From the NCBI GenBank assembly GCA_025266875.1, contig JALLLT010000038.1, positions 62,001 to 126,000 of the forward strand: DNA of 64,000 nt. Direction: 5' to 3'. This DNA is from Fennellomyces sp. T-0311. Its lineage: Eukaryota; Mucoromycota; Mucoromycetes; Mucorales; Lichtheimiaceae. The position numbers and the translations under genes were made by a program. This document shows, one piece after another, positions 23,511-35,338 of the stretch. The notes under the pieces are model-generated. The model made no database searches, was not told where the DNA came from, and worked only from the letters and a program-made list of their open reading frames with translations. Numbering within the stretch: position 1 is the stretch's first letter; every line of letters starts with the position of its first letter.

Positions 23511-24585
23511 ATGCCAGCTCCACTTATATCTCCTGCCGAAAAAGTATACATTACGCAAGGTGTTGAATCCGATTGCCGCGCCGATGGTCGAGGTCGTTTA
23601 GAATACCGTCATTTGGTTCTTGAAAGCGGGCTTTTGTCGCAAACCAGTGGCAGTGCGCGCGGTCGATTAGGTGACAGTGACGTGCTCGTAGGCGTCAAGG
23701 TAGAGATTGGCGAGATCGAGCATGGTCAACCCAATCAAGGACGCGTTGTCTGCAATGTCGAATGGTAAGAAAGTGTGATTGTAAAACAGCTGTATCTGAT
23801 GTTTTTGGGGTTTTAGTTCGCCAAGCGCATCGCAACAGTTCGAAGGACGTGGCGCGGACGAAATCAACAATACATTAACACTTGCACTTGAACGATTTGT
23901 CACTGGACCTCAAAGTGGATTGGATCTCGCCAAATTATGCATTATACCCGGACAACAGTGTTGGGTCATTTATGTCGACGCCATGGTAATGGATTGTGCT
24001 GGTAACCTTTTGGACTGCATTGTCATGACGACGCGTGCTGCCTTGTTCGATACTCGCATCCCAAAGACAGAAATACAGGAATTGGACGAGGGAGAATACG
24101 AGTTTGAAGTCATGGATGATGTCGAGGATGCAGAGCCTATTGGTAACTGGGATCGGTTACCAATTTCTGTTACATTATATAAGGTAATCGCAGTTGGTGT
24201 TGGTTATCCGATCCGTCTGACCGGGTTGTTGCGCTATTAGATTGGCGATCGTTATGTTATTGATCCTACGATCTTGGAAGAGCTGTGTTCTGAAGTGACA
24301 TTAACCGTTGGCGTTAATAAGGACGGCTCCATTTGTGGTGTACAGAAAGGTGCTGGTGGTAGCATTAATCCCAGTCTTTTGACAGAAATGACTCAGGTAA
24401 TGAGAGCGGCTATGCGATGCATGCGTTTATACTAATGCCTGAAACGATAGACTGCTACTACGTTGGGCAAATCGTTGATTGAGCAATTAGACGCCAAACT
24501 GATTGCGGATGATCGAGTGGTGCAGGAAAAGAGAATGCGTGGCGAACCTGTGAACAAACTCGGTTTCTTTGCAGCAGTATTTTAA
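23511..24585 (+). CDS. RRP42: Exosome core subunit Rrp42 (RNase PH-like)
   Basis: Exons are 23511-23764, 23817-24183, 24241-24396 and 24451-24585 (303 aa). The start is the ATG in GATCATGCC; an upstream TTG is not used. RNase PH fold signatures are DCRADGRGRLEYRHL, SARGRLGDSDVLVGVK, IIPGQQCWVIYVDA and the late VNKDGSICGVQKGAGG segment. Rrp42 (EXOSC7 in animals) is one of six RNase PH-like subunits in the exosome ring and has lost phosphorolytic activity in eukaryotes. It channels RNA to Rrp44 and Rrp6 for rRNA processing and decay. The gene converges with IFA38, with 135 bp between stops. Confidence 0.95.
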
Positions 24586-24720
24586 GACCTACTGACTGTC
24601 CCAATCCCTCATTAATACAAAAACGCATGCTATCTCTCCTCCCCGCTCTCATCCGCCTTTAACCCACATCCTTCTGCATTATGATTTGGATATTCTTTGC
24701 ATAATACACCTGTTTTTCTT

Positions 24721-25990
24721 TTATTGGGACTTGCTTGCGGCAGCAGCCTCACGTTCACGCTTGCGCAATGCACGTCGACGCACATCCTTCTGAATGTTGA
24801 AGTTTTGGGTGATCCAGAAGTTGGGAGGGAGCAAGTTCATGAACCAGTTGGCAAGACCTTGGCTGTGGTAAGGGGTCGAGGTGAAAGGAACATTGGAACC
24901 GCAAGCCAAGCCGATCTTGGACAGAACACTGGCAACGTAGGGCTTGGGCAAGGGAATAAGGAACGAGGGACGACGGATCTTGCTCATGGCCGAGACAACA
25001 AAGTAAGTGTTGACGTTCTGGATGATAATACCTTGGCCTTCGACCTCCTTGGCGATGGCCTGCGTCCAGGTGGACAAGAAAGCCTTGCCACCCGAGTACA
25101 CAGAGAGGTAAGGGCTAGGAACCATACCGGCGAAGGAGCCCAAGTTGAGAATAAGACCCGAGCGGCTACGGATGCATGAATCAGTTTCGCGTCTCCTTCA
25201 GCTCTCAATGAGTCCTTACTTGGTTTGCATTTGCGGCAAGACAAGCTTGGTCATCTTCATGGCGCCCTTAATGTTGACTTCGACGATATCCTCAATGATC
25301 TTGTCGCTCTCCTCGGCGAATGGAGTGGGGATATCGTGGTTGACGCCCACGTTGTTGACTAAAATACCGATTAATGCCAACTTTTTTTCCTCGCACGCTC
25401 CTATCCGTTACCTAAAGCACCGACACGGATGGAGCCGATGATATCACCAAGACGAGCGAAGTCTTGGCTGTCACCCTTGGTGAAGTCCATAGCATACGTC
25501 TTGGTTTCCACACCATATTTGTCACCTACGATCCAAAAGGTCGGCACGCGTTCCAGTCAAAAAAAAGGTCAATTATAGCCCGTACCGACTTCCTTTGCAA
25601 TGGCATCCAGTTTCGACTGAGTGCGGGAGATAAACAGCACGTTGAACTTGTTCTTTGCCAATTGTTCAGCGAATTCCTTTCCAATACCATCAGTCGCACC
25701 GGTAACAACTATCTCCTAATGTCAATGAAAAGTCTGCTCGTGCTTTCGCAGATTATGCTCCATTTACCAGCCCATGCACCACTTCCAGCACCAAACTTCT
25801 TGAGCTATTGAAATGGTTAGCGTTGGGGCAAAGGAACATTTCGGGGCCATACCGAGATGCCCTTCAAGACATAAAGTTCAAGCAGGGTCTTGAGGAAGCT
25901 GAAGACCTTTACGCCAATAACAGCGGCACCAACGGCAGCCAAGGCCGACGTGGCAGCCAGCAGTTTAGAGTCTTGAGCAATGCGCTCCAT
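24721..25990 (-). CDS. IFA38: Very-long-chain 3-oxoacyl-CoA reductase (IFA38/HSD17B12-type SDR)
   Basis: Exons are 25853-25990, 25768-25804, 25586-25708, 25412-25525, 25220-25358 and 24721-25165, all phase-consistent (331 aa). After an N-terminal membrane helix (about residues 10-40) comes the NADPH motif [12 protein letters not shown]. The NNVGVN motif, LGSFAG with the catalytic Ser, and YLSVYSGGK giving the Tyr-x3-Lys pair complete the classical short-chain dehydrogenase active site. The enzyme reduces 3-ketoacyl-CoA in fatty-acid elongation at the ER membrane. The C-terminus is Arg/Lys/Ala-rich ([11 protein letters not shown]). Exon 2 is only 37 nt. The gene lies 152 bp downstream of ureG on the same strand. 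Confidence 0.95.
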
Positions 25991-26142
25991 ACTGTTCAAT
26001 CAACAAGGGAAAGCAGAAGCGTTTATGTGTTTCTGGGAGCATCATTTTTATTTTTCGCGTCGGGATTGAAACGAGCATCCCAACAATTGGTGTGCAGGCC
26101 ACGTTGAACCATATGAATCTATGTCAACCAAAATGGCATCCT

Positions 26143-27310
26143 TTACGCAGACTCGTTGGCAGCACCGCTGGCGCGCCACTCACCAAGAATCAGGTTGATG
26201 ATCTCATCCATGCCCACGCCGTTCTTGACTTGAGCAAACACCGTGGGACCTGTGCCTCTGTTTCGAGTCAGTGTGTTGTCCGCGATCGCAAGGCCAAGTC
26301 GACTTTACCTCATCTTCCGTGCGTCACGGTCCATGACGTCCAGATCGGCACCAACGATAGGGGCCAAGTCGGTCTTGTTGATGATTAACAGATCACTCTG
26401 AGTAATGCCGGGACCTGAGGCCGTTTATCCACATGAATAAATAATCCATCCCCAAAGCAGCTCTTCCCGGAAGACTTACCGCCCTTGCGAGGGACCTTGT
26501 CGCCACCGGCAACATCAATTACGTAAATGATAAAGTCGGCTATGCGCATAAATGAGCATACACACGTGTAGATCAGATAACGCACAGGAGAGTCCTACCC
26601 AGTTCTCGGCTGTAGTTGGCAGCCAAGTTATCGCCACCGGATTCGATCAAAAGCAGCTGCGTGTTGAACTTGGCGTGGAGAATTTCAAGCGCGTTGAGGT
26701 TGGCAGACACATCCTCGCTATAATAGAAAAGCGTTGAGTGATACAAAATATAGGGTCTTTCGGACTTTTTGTTACCGAATGGCCTATTACAAAAAAACAA
26801 GATAAGATAAGCTTGCCCCAGATAAAACAACCCACAGACCTACCGCATGAGGGCAGCCGCCAGTCTCAATAGCTGCGATTCTTTCTTCAGGCAAAGCCTG
26901 GTTACGGACCAAGAACTCGGTATCTTCCTTGGTAAAGATGTCATTTGTGACAGCCGCCACGGAGTATTGATCCCGCAGTCTTTGGCAGAGTGCCAGCATC
27001 AGCGCGGTTTTGCCCGATCCCACAGGGCTGGAAGCAAGACAGTGAGTGCCTCGTCTTTTGAAAGCATCTTTTCTCAATCTTACCCGCCAATGCCCACAGT
27101 GAACGCGCGTTCGGACCAGTCCCGGTTGACGTACGTCGCCTTGGGCCGTTCTTCATAAAGACCAGGATGGTCAAGCTGTTCGTGTGTGTGGCCATGCTCG
27201 TGCGCGTCATGCGAGTGTGAGTGGGTGTGTGCGCTGTGATCATGCTCGTGTGCTGCACCAGCTCCAGAGGATGAGTTGCTAAGGTCGAAGCGGCAGGTAT
27301 CGTTGGACAT
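26143..27310 (-). CDS. ureG: Urease accessory GTPase UreG
   Basis: Seven exons: 27084-27310, 26844-27027, 26776-26783 (8-nt micro-exon), 26599-26717, 26480-26539, 26309-26414 and 26143-26257 (272 aa). UreG is a SIMIBI GTPase that delivers nickel to apo-urease. The N-terminal 50 residues are a His-rich metal-binding segment of repeated HxH ([17 protein letters not shown]). Then come the P-loop [10 protein letters not shown], the GGCPH metal motif (CPH), [24 protein letters not shown] and the guanine motif NKTDLAP. The start at 27310 precedes MSNDTC; an upstream in-frame extension is open but unlikely. The micro-exon supplies the codons that turn CPHA into the conserved CPHAAIREDVS, so it is needed for a functional protein. 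Confidence 0.95.
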
Positions 27311-29281
27311 TGTTGAGAGTGTGAGAAAAAGAAGGGGAAGCAACCAAGCTGGAAACTGGCCGACAGTTCGCGTAAGGTTTTCTGAATTCATCTCCGATCA
27401 ATTTCATTTCTTTGGAAGGGTTTCGAAGCAGTGCACGTTCTGACTGCCGCACAGCTACGCGACAAGAAGTATCTTTTGCTGTCAGGTCCATATTAAGCTG
27501 CCATTTAAACTGTCGCTTTGATTTACCATGTCCCATGATAAGAAATAGAAAGACAATACTGATCTCTTGGTACATCTGCCTATTCTTCTCCTGACGTTCT
27601 GAGTAGATCAAGTCCCAGTGACATATTTCATTCTTCATTGATATGCCATGGTAAGCACTTGTGTAAGCTGCGTCTTACGCGCCACTGTCCTCGCCCTCAA
27701 CACGGATATGTTTAAGAATGGAAGCATCGGATAGTTTGCTGTGGAAGGGAATCACAAACATAAGTAACCTCGAGCACATGACACCACTGTGTGTTTGCAA
27801 ATCATTTGTTCTTGTTATGCGAGGTACTTGTAAACAGGGATACTGCAGTATTTTACGTAATACAAGCGCCTTATTTAGGTGTTTGGGATAATCTCGTTTC
27901 ACTCTGGCAAAGAGTCCTAAAGCGAGTCCGCTCTCCTTGCTAACCCTATCGTATTCTCCACTTTGATATAAATACAAGGGATCAGTCTAGGGACTGTACT
28001 TTTGTAAAGGAAGAAGCGGGCTGTCTCTCTGCACGTGCTCTGCAAATACCTTCGTACTGTCTCAAACAATGCTCTGATACATAGACAGGGCTGAGGCTAA
28101 TCATGCCTTAAAAGCTGGAGGAGTATATGTTTCCTACGAATTAACTTGGGGTAGTCTTATGGCGTACGTATAACAAAGAAAGGGTCCCCCACCACTAAAC
28201 GAGGCGACCCACTGGAAAGCAGTACTTCACAGGTAAACGACCTGTTAGTTCCCTTTAGGTATACATAGATTACCTGGGTCGATCTTCTTTATTTATAGCA
28301 ACGTCTTATGACCTCGAGAATGAACGCGATTGTTAAAAAGTACTCCGTTTAGTTAACTTTTTACGTTTTCGTTGTTACTGTTATGCTGACACAACAGCTC
28401 TTAATAGGAGAACACTAAATTGGAAACATATTACGCCGAGTTCCCATACATACAATGGAGGTCTTGGCTTTGCTGCTAAAATTCGCATCAAGAGTAAAAT
28501 AGGGAAGATCGATGCAAAAGTGTGAGGCCGATTCCCCGTATCGAGAACTATTTTATCTCCGACGTCGATTTCATTCTTCAGCGTAAAGTTTGAAAGCTCG
28601 GCCATATGCAAAGTGGATGGAAGAGGTATGTGTTTCAACTCCTGCATATAAAGGGAAAAGTGAAGGGGGATCAATGTTACTGCCAGGGAAACATTAACGG
28701 AAAAAGATCTGTTTAATATTCTTTGTTTAGTCAACATAGATATAAAAAAACTGAAAGAAACACTGGAAGGGTCGGTTCATCCACCCATCTGTCAATTCCC
28801 TGATTCTGGGTAAAGCAACACACCGAGGGACATTTACCATTTTTAGTTAATATGCCATGGTAGATTCTTATCTAAACTATAGGTGCTTCACTTGCTTTAG
28901 CATTGACACATTTCTCAAGGCTGATAATAACGGGATCCATATCGTAAGCATTTATAGTGATGAGAAAAAAAGCTGAAAACGCCATGTTTTGTCGTGTGGC
29001 AACAAGCACGAACAATAACAACATTGAGCACATGACATCAAGCACCTGCGATAAGATCACTCGTCCCTTGTATTTATTATGTATAGCATGATGGATGATA
29101 TCGTACATATGGCCCGGTCCATATCGGTCGATCTATTGAAAATACGCGATTAACACGCGAGCTGGAGCTTATCTGTTTCAGATAGCCCAACTCTTCACTG
29201 GTGACAGATGATTACTTTTTAATATAGATTGGACTTACTGTGTATATTTATGTAACAAGAAATGATAAGGTATAAATGTGC
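27311..29281. other. Gene-poor region with weak minus-strand open frames
   Basis: About 2 kb. Minus-strand frames at 27675-27977, 28381-28737 and 28872-29108 encode partly hydrophobic peptides without recognised motifs. The first and third share two short blocks in the same order: ATATGCCATGGTA at their 3' flank and a GAGCACATGACA core near 27770 and 29025. This suggests an old duplication. No intact gene can be supported. Confidence 0.4.
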
Positions 29282-29524
29282 TTAGGCACCTGTACATGTA
29301 GGATCACGGCTCACGGAATAGCTGGCACGGCCACCCATAGGATCAACGAAACCGCCAAGAACATCAGGAACATTGCTCATACGCATTGGGTCTTGCATAA
29401 GTAATGCGACGTTACTTGCTGCTGCTGCCAACTGTGCTTCTCGCAATAGCCTCTGTTGCCGTGCTGCCTCGGCACTGACTTCACTGTTCACTTTACGGGA
29501 GGACTTTCGGAAGAAGAAAGGCAT
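29282..29524 (-). CDS. Small protein of unknown function (80 aa)
   Basis: A single exon from ATG 29524 to TAA 29284-29282. The peptide starts MPFFFRKSSRK, has an Ala/Gln/Leu-rich helix (AARQQRLLREAQLAAAASN) and ends with a Gly/Ser-rich segment (VDPMGGRASYSVSRD). Support comes from a clean TATAAAAG 65-72 nt upstream, a pyrimidine-rich leader and a non-random composition. I do not recognise the family. The aromatic basic N-terminus could associate with membranes; that is speculation. Confidence 0.6.
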   Translation of the reverse strand: MPFFFRKSSRKVNSEVSAEAARQQRLLREAQLAAAASNVALLMQDPMRMSNVPDVLGGFVDPMGGRASYSVSRDPTCTGA

Positions 29525-29588
29525 GGTTGGAGCAAGAAAGAAGAGAAAAAGAAAAAATGACGATCTATGCAGAGGCACTTTTTCCTCC

Positions 29589-29596
29589 CTTTTATA
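29589..29596 (-). promoter_or_regulatory. TATA box of the 80-aa gene
   Basis: TATAAAAG on the minus strand, 65-72 nt upstream of the start at 29524, followed by a CT-rich (minus strand) leader. Confidence 0.6.
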
Positions 29597-31100
29597 CACG
29601 GAGCGTGATCAAAAAAAACACAGAGCATCATCCATCGCTCCTTCCGGGATTGATCGTTTGATAAGATATCCCAGCCTCCCAAAAAGATAGTGGATCGCCT
29701 TTTTTCTTGATTTCCACGTGGCACACCAAGCTTACCATTTCATTGCTGTCACAATGGATGTTAATTTTCTTAATTTTTTTCCCTCAAAATCCCAAGTGAA
29801 AAAACGCCGGTTTGTGCCAAATAAAGTCACTCACAGAATTCTCGTTTGTACATTGGTCCGCTCGCATCGCGTTGCTGCATGTATGATAAGCTGTCTTTCC
29901 CGATGTAGCACGCTGCGCATTCCTGTTTCATCAGGGTGCTTCATCATCTGGCATCTGCTTTTTTGCTACATAGGATCATAGAATTGGATGGAACTCAGGA
30001 TATCCACAAACAATAAAAAAATGATGAAGCTTGACCCATAGTTTACCCGTTACATCATTGGTACCTCCCATATTTATGAATCGTACCACAATAAATGCTA
30101 AAGCTGCTCCTAAACACTTATCCTGGTACTTTCTCACACTGGAGAAAGCGGGACTACCTTACAAAAGAATGTCAAATGGATTTACAAATATTGACTAGCA
30201 GGACTACTTCCGATTGCATTCCGATGCGGTACACCGTGGGTAAACTTTTCTATTTGGCCCAGCGTCATCTCCTGTAGCCTCGATGACAACATCTATATGT
30301 AACAGAGTGCCACAAATCTTTTTTTTTACGTATTACACCAAAGTATGTCGCGTGTCCGTTCAGTATATATATATAGATAATACTTGCTCTTTTGTAAAAA
30401 TAAGTTTGAAGACTAAGTTAATTTTGCTTAAGGGGCTCTTGGAGAGTGTGTAACGCAGTGATGAGAGGTAGTAGACATCGAGTGGGGTGTGACTATGCAT
30501 ATGGAAGCACATGCTTTCGCTTGTAATAAACAAACCCCAAATAAACTTCCAGACCCGGCCTACAGACTCATTTATCTATGATGCTTTACAGTTGACTTTT
30601 AAATCGTGATATTATGAACACGGTTTTATATATGCAACATACGTACGTATCACATCGCCGATTGTCAACTGGTGTTAAGGGGGGCCACAGCATGGGACAG
30701 CTATGCCTAAAACTGGAAAAGGCAATGTGAAAAGTAGGACGACACTTCTCGAAACCTCCGCTTAGTAACAGCGTTGACTAGTAATGCTTTAACGCACGGC
30801 CAGCAATTGTAGCCATGGATATTTGATGCTCAGCGATTGTTCAATGACTTGCCCCGCGGATATACCAATGTTTATGGATCTATAACGGACGGCGCTTGCC
30901 AAGAGAGCCTAGCAATAGATCAATATCCGTACGCGGCAGGGCATCTTTATGATATGGATGTTTACGGCGATCGCACTCATGCTACATTATCTGGTCCGTG
31001 CAGAAGGGTTGAGTTAAATGGTTATAGGGTTTTAAGGTAGAAAATCAGAGAGCGACGAGCTTCCGGTTTGCGTTTCGCTTTTTGCACACCTTGCTTTTAA
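29597..31100. other. Intergenic region, no gene recognised
   Basis: About 1.5 kb. An open frame at 30837-31040 (plus) contains GYTNVYGSITDGACQ but has no start context or partner exon that I can support. The AMSH-like gene promoter must lie at the right end. Confidence 0.45.
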
Positions 31101-33159
31101 ATGCTGCGCCTTACAAAAAACCAGGGCACCATGAAACACATTCGACCGCGAACAACAGCCGAACTAAACAATTTGGCAAAGATTGAAATCAATCCCCAAA
31201 TTAACATTAAGCATTACTTTCGCTCAGCCGACATTCTCCTCAAACAAGCAAGAGTGTATTATAATGAAGGCGATCTCGAGAACGCATATATTCTATTTTT
31301 AAAGTATACAAAGTGAGTTTTGGATCGTGCGTACCTGAAGGTATGAGCGGTGACTAATGCAAAGTAGCTTAGGCCTCACTGAACTAAGTCGCCATCCAGC
31401 GTATAAGGCACCTGAGCATAAACGACAGATCAAAACCATTCGACTTGTAAAAGCAATCGAAATTTCAACATCCTTGCAGTAGACTCATCGCTCTTACTCC
31501 TTCTGCTTAGAATTGTGGGGAGGCGCTCGACGCTCTCGAGGCATTAAAACCACAGTTGGATAAGGCGTACAAAGAACACTTGGCAGGCATCAATAATGAA
31601 ACACGAGACACCATTCCTGTCATTCAGGCGCCAAGACAGTCGGGGTATGATCTACTTATAAACTATTGTATCAAGACGTTGAGCCAATACATTCAAGTGA
31701 GAAGACTCAGGTCGAAGAAGAAGATGTCGTCAAAACGGCCAAAACAAAAGTCGAAAAGACCGAGGAGAAGGATGAAAGGCCCAAGCAAAAGGATGATGAA
31801 CCTAAGCAAAAGGATGAGACATGGTCCATGCAGGATGCACTACGAGGGATTGCAGGTATTGGTAGTACGAAAACCTTGGTAGAAGAAGAGTGAGTGGTGT
31901 TGATCTGTACACTATCATGTTACTCAATCTTCATCTAGGAATAGGCAATCTCCTGGTGCGCAAACACAGTATCCGGCAAGCGCGTTCTATAATCAAAGTG
32001 ATAGGTATATTTGCACTTCCTTCCCGTCTGCAGTTTGTTAAACCACAATAGCTTTAATTACGTTAAAACACCAACTCCCTCTGCGCCTCCGTTACCACCG
32101 AAACCAATAACAGCCGAGTACGAAAACATTGTCAGACCATCTCCAGCACCGCCAGCACTGCCACCATTACCCCCAAAAATCAGAGACGAACCCCAGATTG
32201 AAGCACCAAGAAAGACGAACGAATCGGCGCCCAAGCTGCCACCAAAGATATTGAAGCAGGAGCGAGAAATAGAAAGTGAAGCGGGTAGGGATCACCATAT
32301 ATATGCCACGGCGATAAAAATAGGCTAATCGAATCATGTGAAAGCATCAACGACGGAAGGTGGCATGCCATTGCGTTATCTATACCTCCCGCAATCACTT
32401 CAAGAAGATTTTTTGCGGATCGCGCAAACCAACACATCGAAAAACATCGAGACGTGTGGCATACTATGCGGCTCCCTGGTAAAAGATCAAAAATGGATCT
32501 GAGATGCTTTGCTTATCCTTTTTTTTCGCGCTGGGCATAGAAAAGCAATATTTTACGTGTGACGACAATGATTATTCCAAGGCAGTCTGGTACGCCGGAT
32601 TCGTGTACCACTGAGAATGAAGAAGAGCTGTTTGAATATCAGGACAAGCACGAGCTGCTCACATTCGGATGGGTTCATGTAACGTAGCAATTAGGTTCTT
32701 TTTACCAATAGCCTGTTGCTCCGTCTGCTGACAACATCTTTAGACCCATCCTTCTCAGTCATGTTTCCTAAGCTCATTGGATTTACATACACACTGCTCA
32801 TATCAAATCATGTTGCCAGAAGCTGTAGCTATTGTTTGTGCTCCCAAACATGATCCCAGGTAACGTGTGACAAAGCTTGTTAAAAATTGAGTGGGAATTA
32901 ATTTTTTTTTCACAGTTATGGTATATTTCGCCTGACTGACCCTCCAGGTCTTCCATTGATCATGAATTGTAAAGCGGAAGGAGCGTTCCATCCTCATCCC
33001 GATGAACCCATATACACGGTAAGATGAAGACCAGACTTTTGTTCGTATCCAGGGTAATTCATAACGTTCCATTGTAACCCCTTAAAGGATACACACAATG
33101 ACACCGGCCATGTGCGCATAAGGGACTATGCCTACGAAATTGTTGATTTGCGAGGGTAA
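31101..33159 (+). CDS. AMSH/Sst2-type JAMM deubiquitinase
   Basis: Eleven exons: 31101-31312, 31365-31446, 31511-31644, 31698-31889, 31939-32004, 32034-32284, 32345-32478, 32541-32678, 32744-32859, 32916-33018 and 33088-33159 (499 aa). An alternative start is the ATG at 31131. Residues about 10-110 are the USP8-dimerisation/MIT-like region ([20 protein letters not shown]). A charged Lys/Glu/Pro linker with PxxP-type runs ([19 protein letters not shown]) follows, suited to SH3 binding. The C-terminal JAMM metalloprotease domain has ETCGILCG and the full zinc motif H-T-H-P...S-S-L-D (His403, His405, Asp416), so it should be active. AMSH enzymes cut Lys63-linked ubiquitin on endosomes with ESCRT-0/III. 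Confidence 0.93.
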
Positions 33160-33291
33160 TGGTCCACTTGGTTATACAGCGTACGGTTGCACAGAATTCA
33201 CCTTGTAGTCCATCATCCTTAACACACGCTTTTTTCATTTTTTTTTGAATAACGCTATTCTTTTTCCCTTCCCTTTAAATCACTGGGTGCC

Positions 33292-35085
33292 ATGAGCATT
33301 CACAAAACAATGAGCAATCATGGTGATTCTTCGTCAGTAATCGAGAAATCCAGCAATGAAGTGGTTCAGTTGGAGGAGGAATCCCAACTCTATCGCCAAT
33401 ATCCTATTCGTTTCTTTGGCCTGACCATGATCGGTCTTCTTAATATTGCCTCGTCGTTGTCATGGTTATCCGTAGCCCCTGTCCCGCAACAGACTGCCGA
33501 CTTTTTTGGAGGAACCAGCTTCACCGTCATAAATTGGTTCTCCAATGTCTTCATGCTTTCGTTTCTCATTTTTGGCCCCGTTGCGAGTATAGTGTATGAC
33601 CGCATGAGTATCAAACTTGGAGTATGCATAGAACAAGGCACGGATCATCATTTACCCCCCAATTAACAAAAATCCGTTACAGATCGCCATCGGTGCAGCT
33701 CTTCAGTTAGTCGGTAGCTGGCTACGTTTCTTTTCGGTGTTCGTGAACAACCCAGGCGGCCGACTCGGTCTCGCCATTGTAGGACAGGTATGTGAACAGG
33801 GCAAATATTTTAGTGCTTGTGTACTGAGATTCTCGGTAGATTGTTTGTGCGATTGGGCAGCCTTTTATTCTTGCCGCCGCAACACCGGTAAGGATCTTGA
33901 TCAATGCGCTTGGCATGGAAGCTAATGATTTGGTAACAGTATGCAGCACTATGGTTTGCTGCAGACGGTCGTGCCAGTGCTACAACAGTAGGAGGATTAA
34001 GTAAGTTTCACCTGCTTTTTCCCCCCGAACTTGAGAGTATTCTAACATTCACGTGATATAGCTAATGCTGTTGGCATGGCAATTGCCTCGTTAACGGCTC
34101 CAGCATTTGTAGTAGAAGAAAGCGACACCAAATGGAATGTAAGCACAGAAATGTAAGACATAACTCACATTACTAATGCTTGTATTTTTTAGTTTCTTTT
34201 TATTGCTTGTCTAACAACAGCAGTTGCAATTCCCGCTTTTTTCATCCCTCGCAAACCAAAGACTCCGCCATCCTACAGTGCTTCGGATAACACCCGCCAC
34301 TTGCCGTTCTGGACCAGCATGCGAATGCTATTCACAAACTATCATTTTATCATTATCTGGTTTACATTCGGTGTCATGTGTGGTTTGTTTTCCACAGTCT
34401 CCTCCTTGTTGGCACAAATTCTGCTTCCTTACGGTATCTCGGAAGACGATGCTGGATATGCAGCTGTAGCATTGATTATTGCTGGCATTGTCGGTGCGGT
34501 TGCAAGTGGCACATTTATCGATAAAACCGGTAAACACGTATGGATACTCAAGACGTTTGTTCCTGTCGTTGGATTCATGTACCTTGCTTTGCTTTTCGTT
34601 GGTAAGTGTTTTTCCAGCTAGCATGTAGTCATATGACTTTTAACTCTTATTCCGTTTAGTCAAAGAGGATAATTATGTTCCCATTGTTGTTATTTGCGCG
34701 ATCATGGGTTTCTTCACCTTTTCGTTGCTTCCAGTGGCATTGGAATTGAGTGTGGAATGTAAGTTTATATTTTTGGATTAAAGGTAGAAGTAAGGCTAAT
34801 TCTTGCATTTTAGGCTCCTATCCCGTATCTGAATCCATCTCTAGTCCATTGTTATGGTTCTGCTCTCAGATTCTTGCTTTTGTGTTCACAATTTCAATGG
34901 ATGCTCTTCGTGATCCCAACGGCAGCCCACCAGACAATATGCGTCGTGCACTTATCATGGCAACCGGTTTCAGTATGCCAATGATGGTTCTCGTCATGTT
35001 TTACAATAGTAAAAATAAGCGCCTCGAGTCGGAGCAAGCTGCTGCGGGTAATAAGAATCGTGACGCTAACCCTGATGCCGCATAA
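33292..35085 (+). CDS. MFS transporter, SLC49 (FLVCR/DIRC2)-like
   Basis: Eight exons: 33292-33621, 33683-33787, 33840-33887, 33940-34000, 34062-34138, 34193-34601, 34660-34758 and 34814-35085 (466 aa). A second ATG at 33310 is possible. After a polar N-terminus come 12 predicted membrane helices. Segments such as NIASSLSWLSVAPVP, FFGGTS, WFSNVFMLSF, GPVASIVYDR and QPFILAAATPYAALWF are typical of the SLC49 family, whose animal members move haem, choline or related compounds. The cytosolic loop before helix 7 is short (PRKPKTPPSY), and the tail is polar (KNKRLESEQ). The substrate cannot be told from sequence. It follows the AMSH gene by 132 bp on the same strand. Confidence 0.88.
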
Positions 35086-35338
35086 TGGGAATCCATATAA
35101 CTTGCACTGAGTCTGATTATTTATATCCTTCCTTAATATTTTTACTTTATGTAATTCCTTGGTAATATCATTATAATGCACTTAGTTAACTCACAAAGAC
35201 ATTTCACGCTTTCGAACCGTGTTGATACTGGTTGAAACTTTATTATATTGCTAGAGCCGATATCGACCCGAGAGTATCGTGATTAAGACTTTCTATGTAT
35301 AGGGACTCCAAAGGATACTTATACAGATAATCTTGCTG

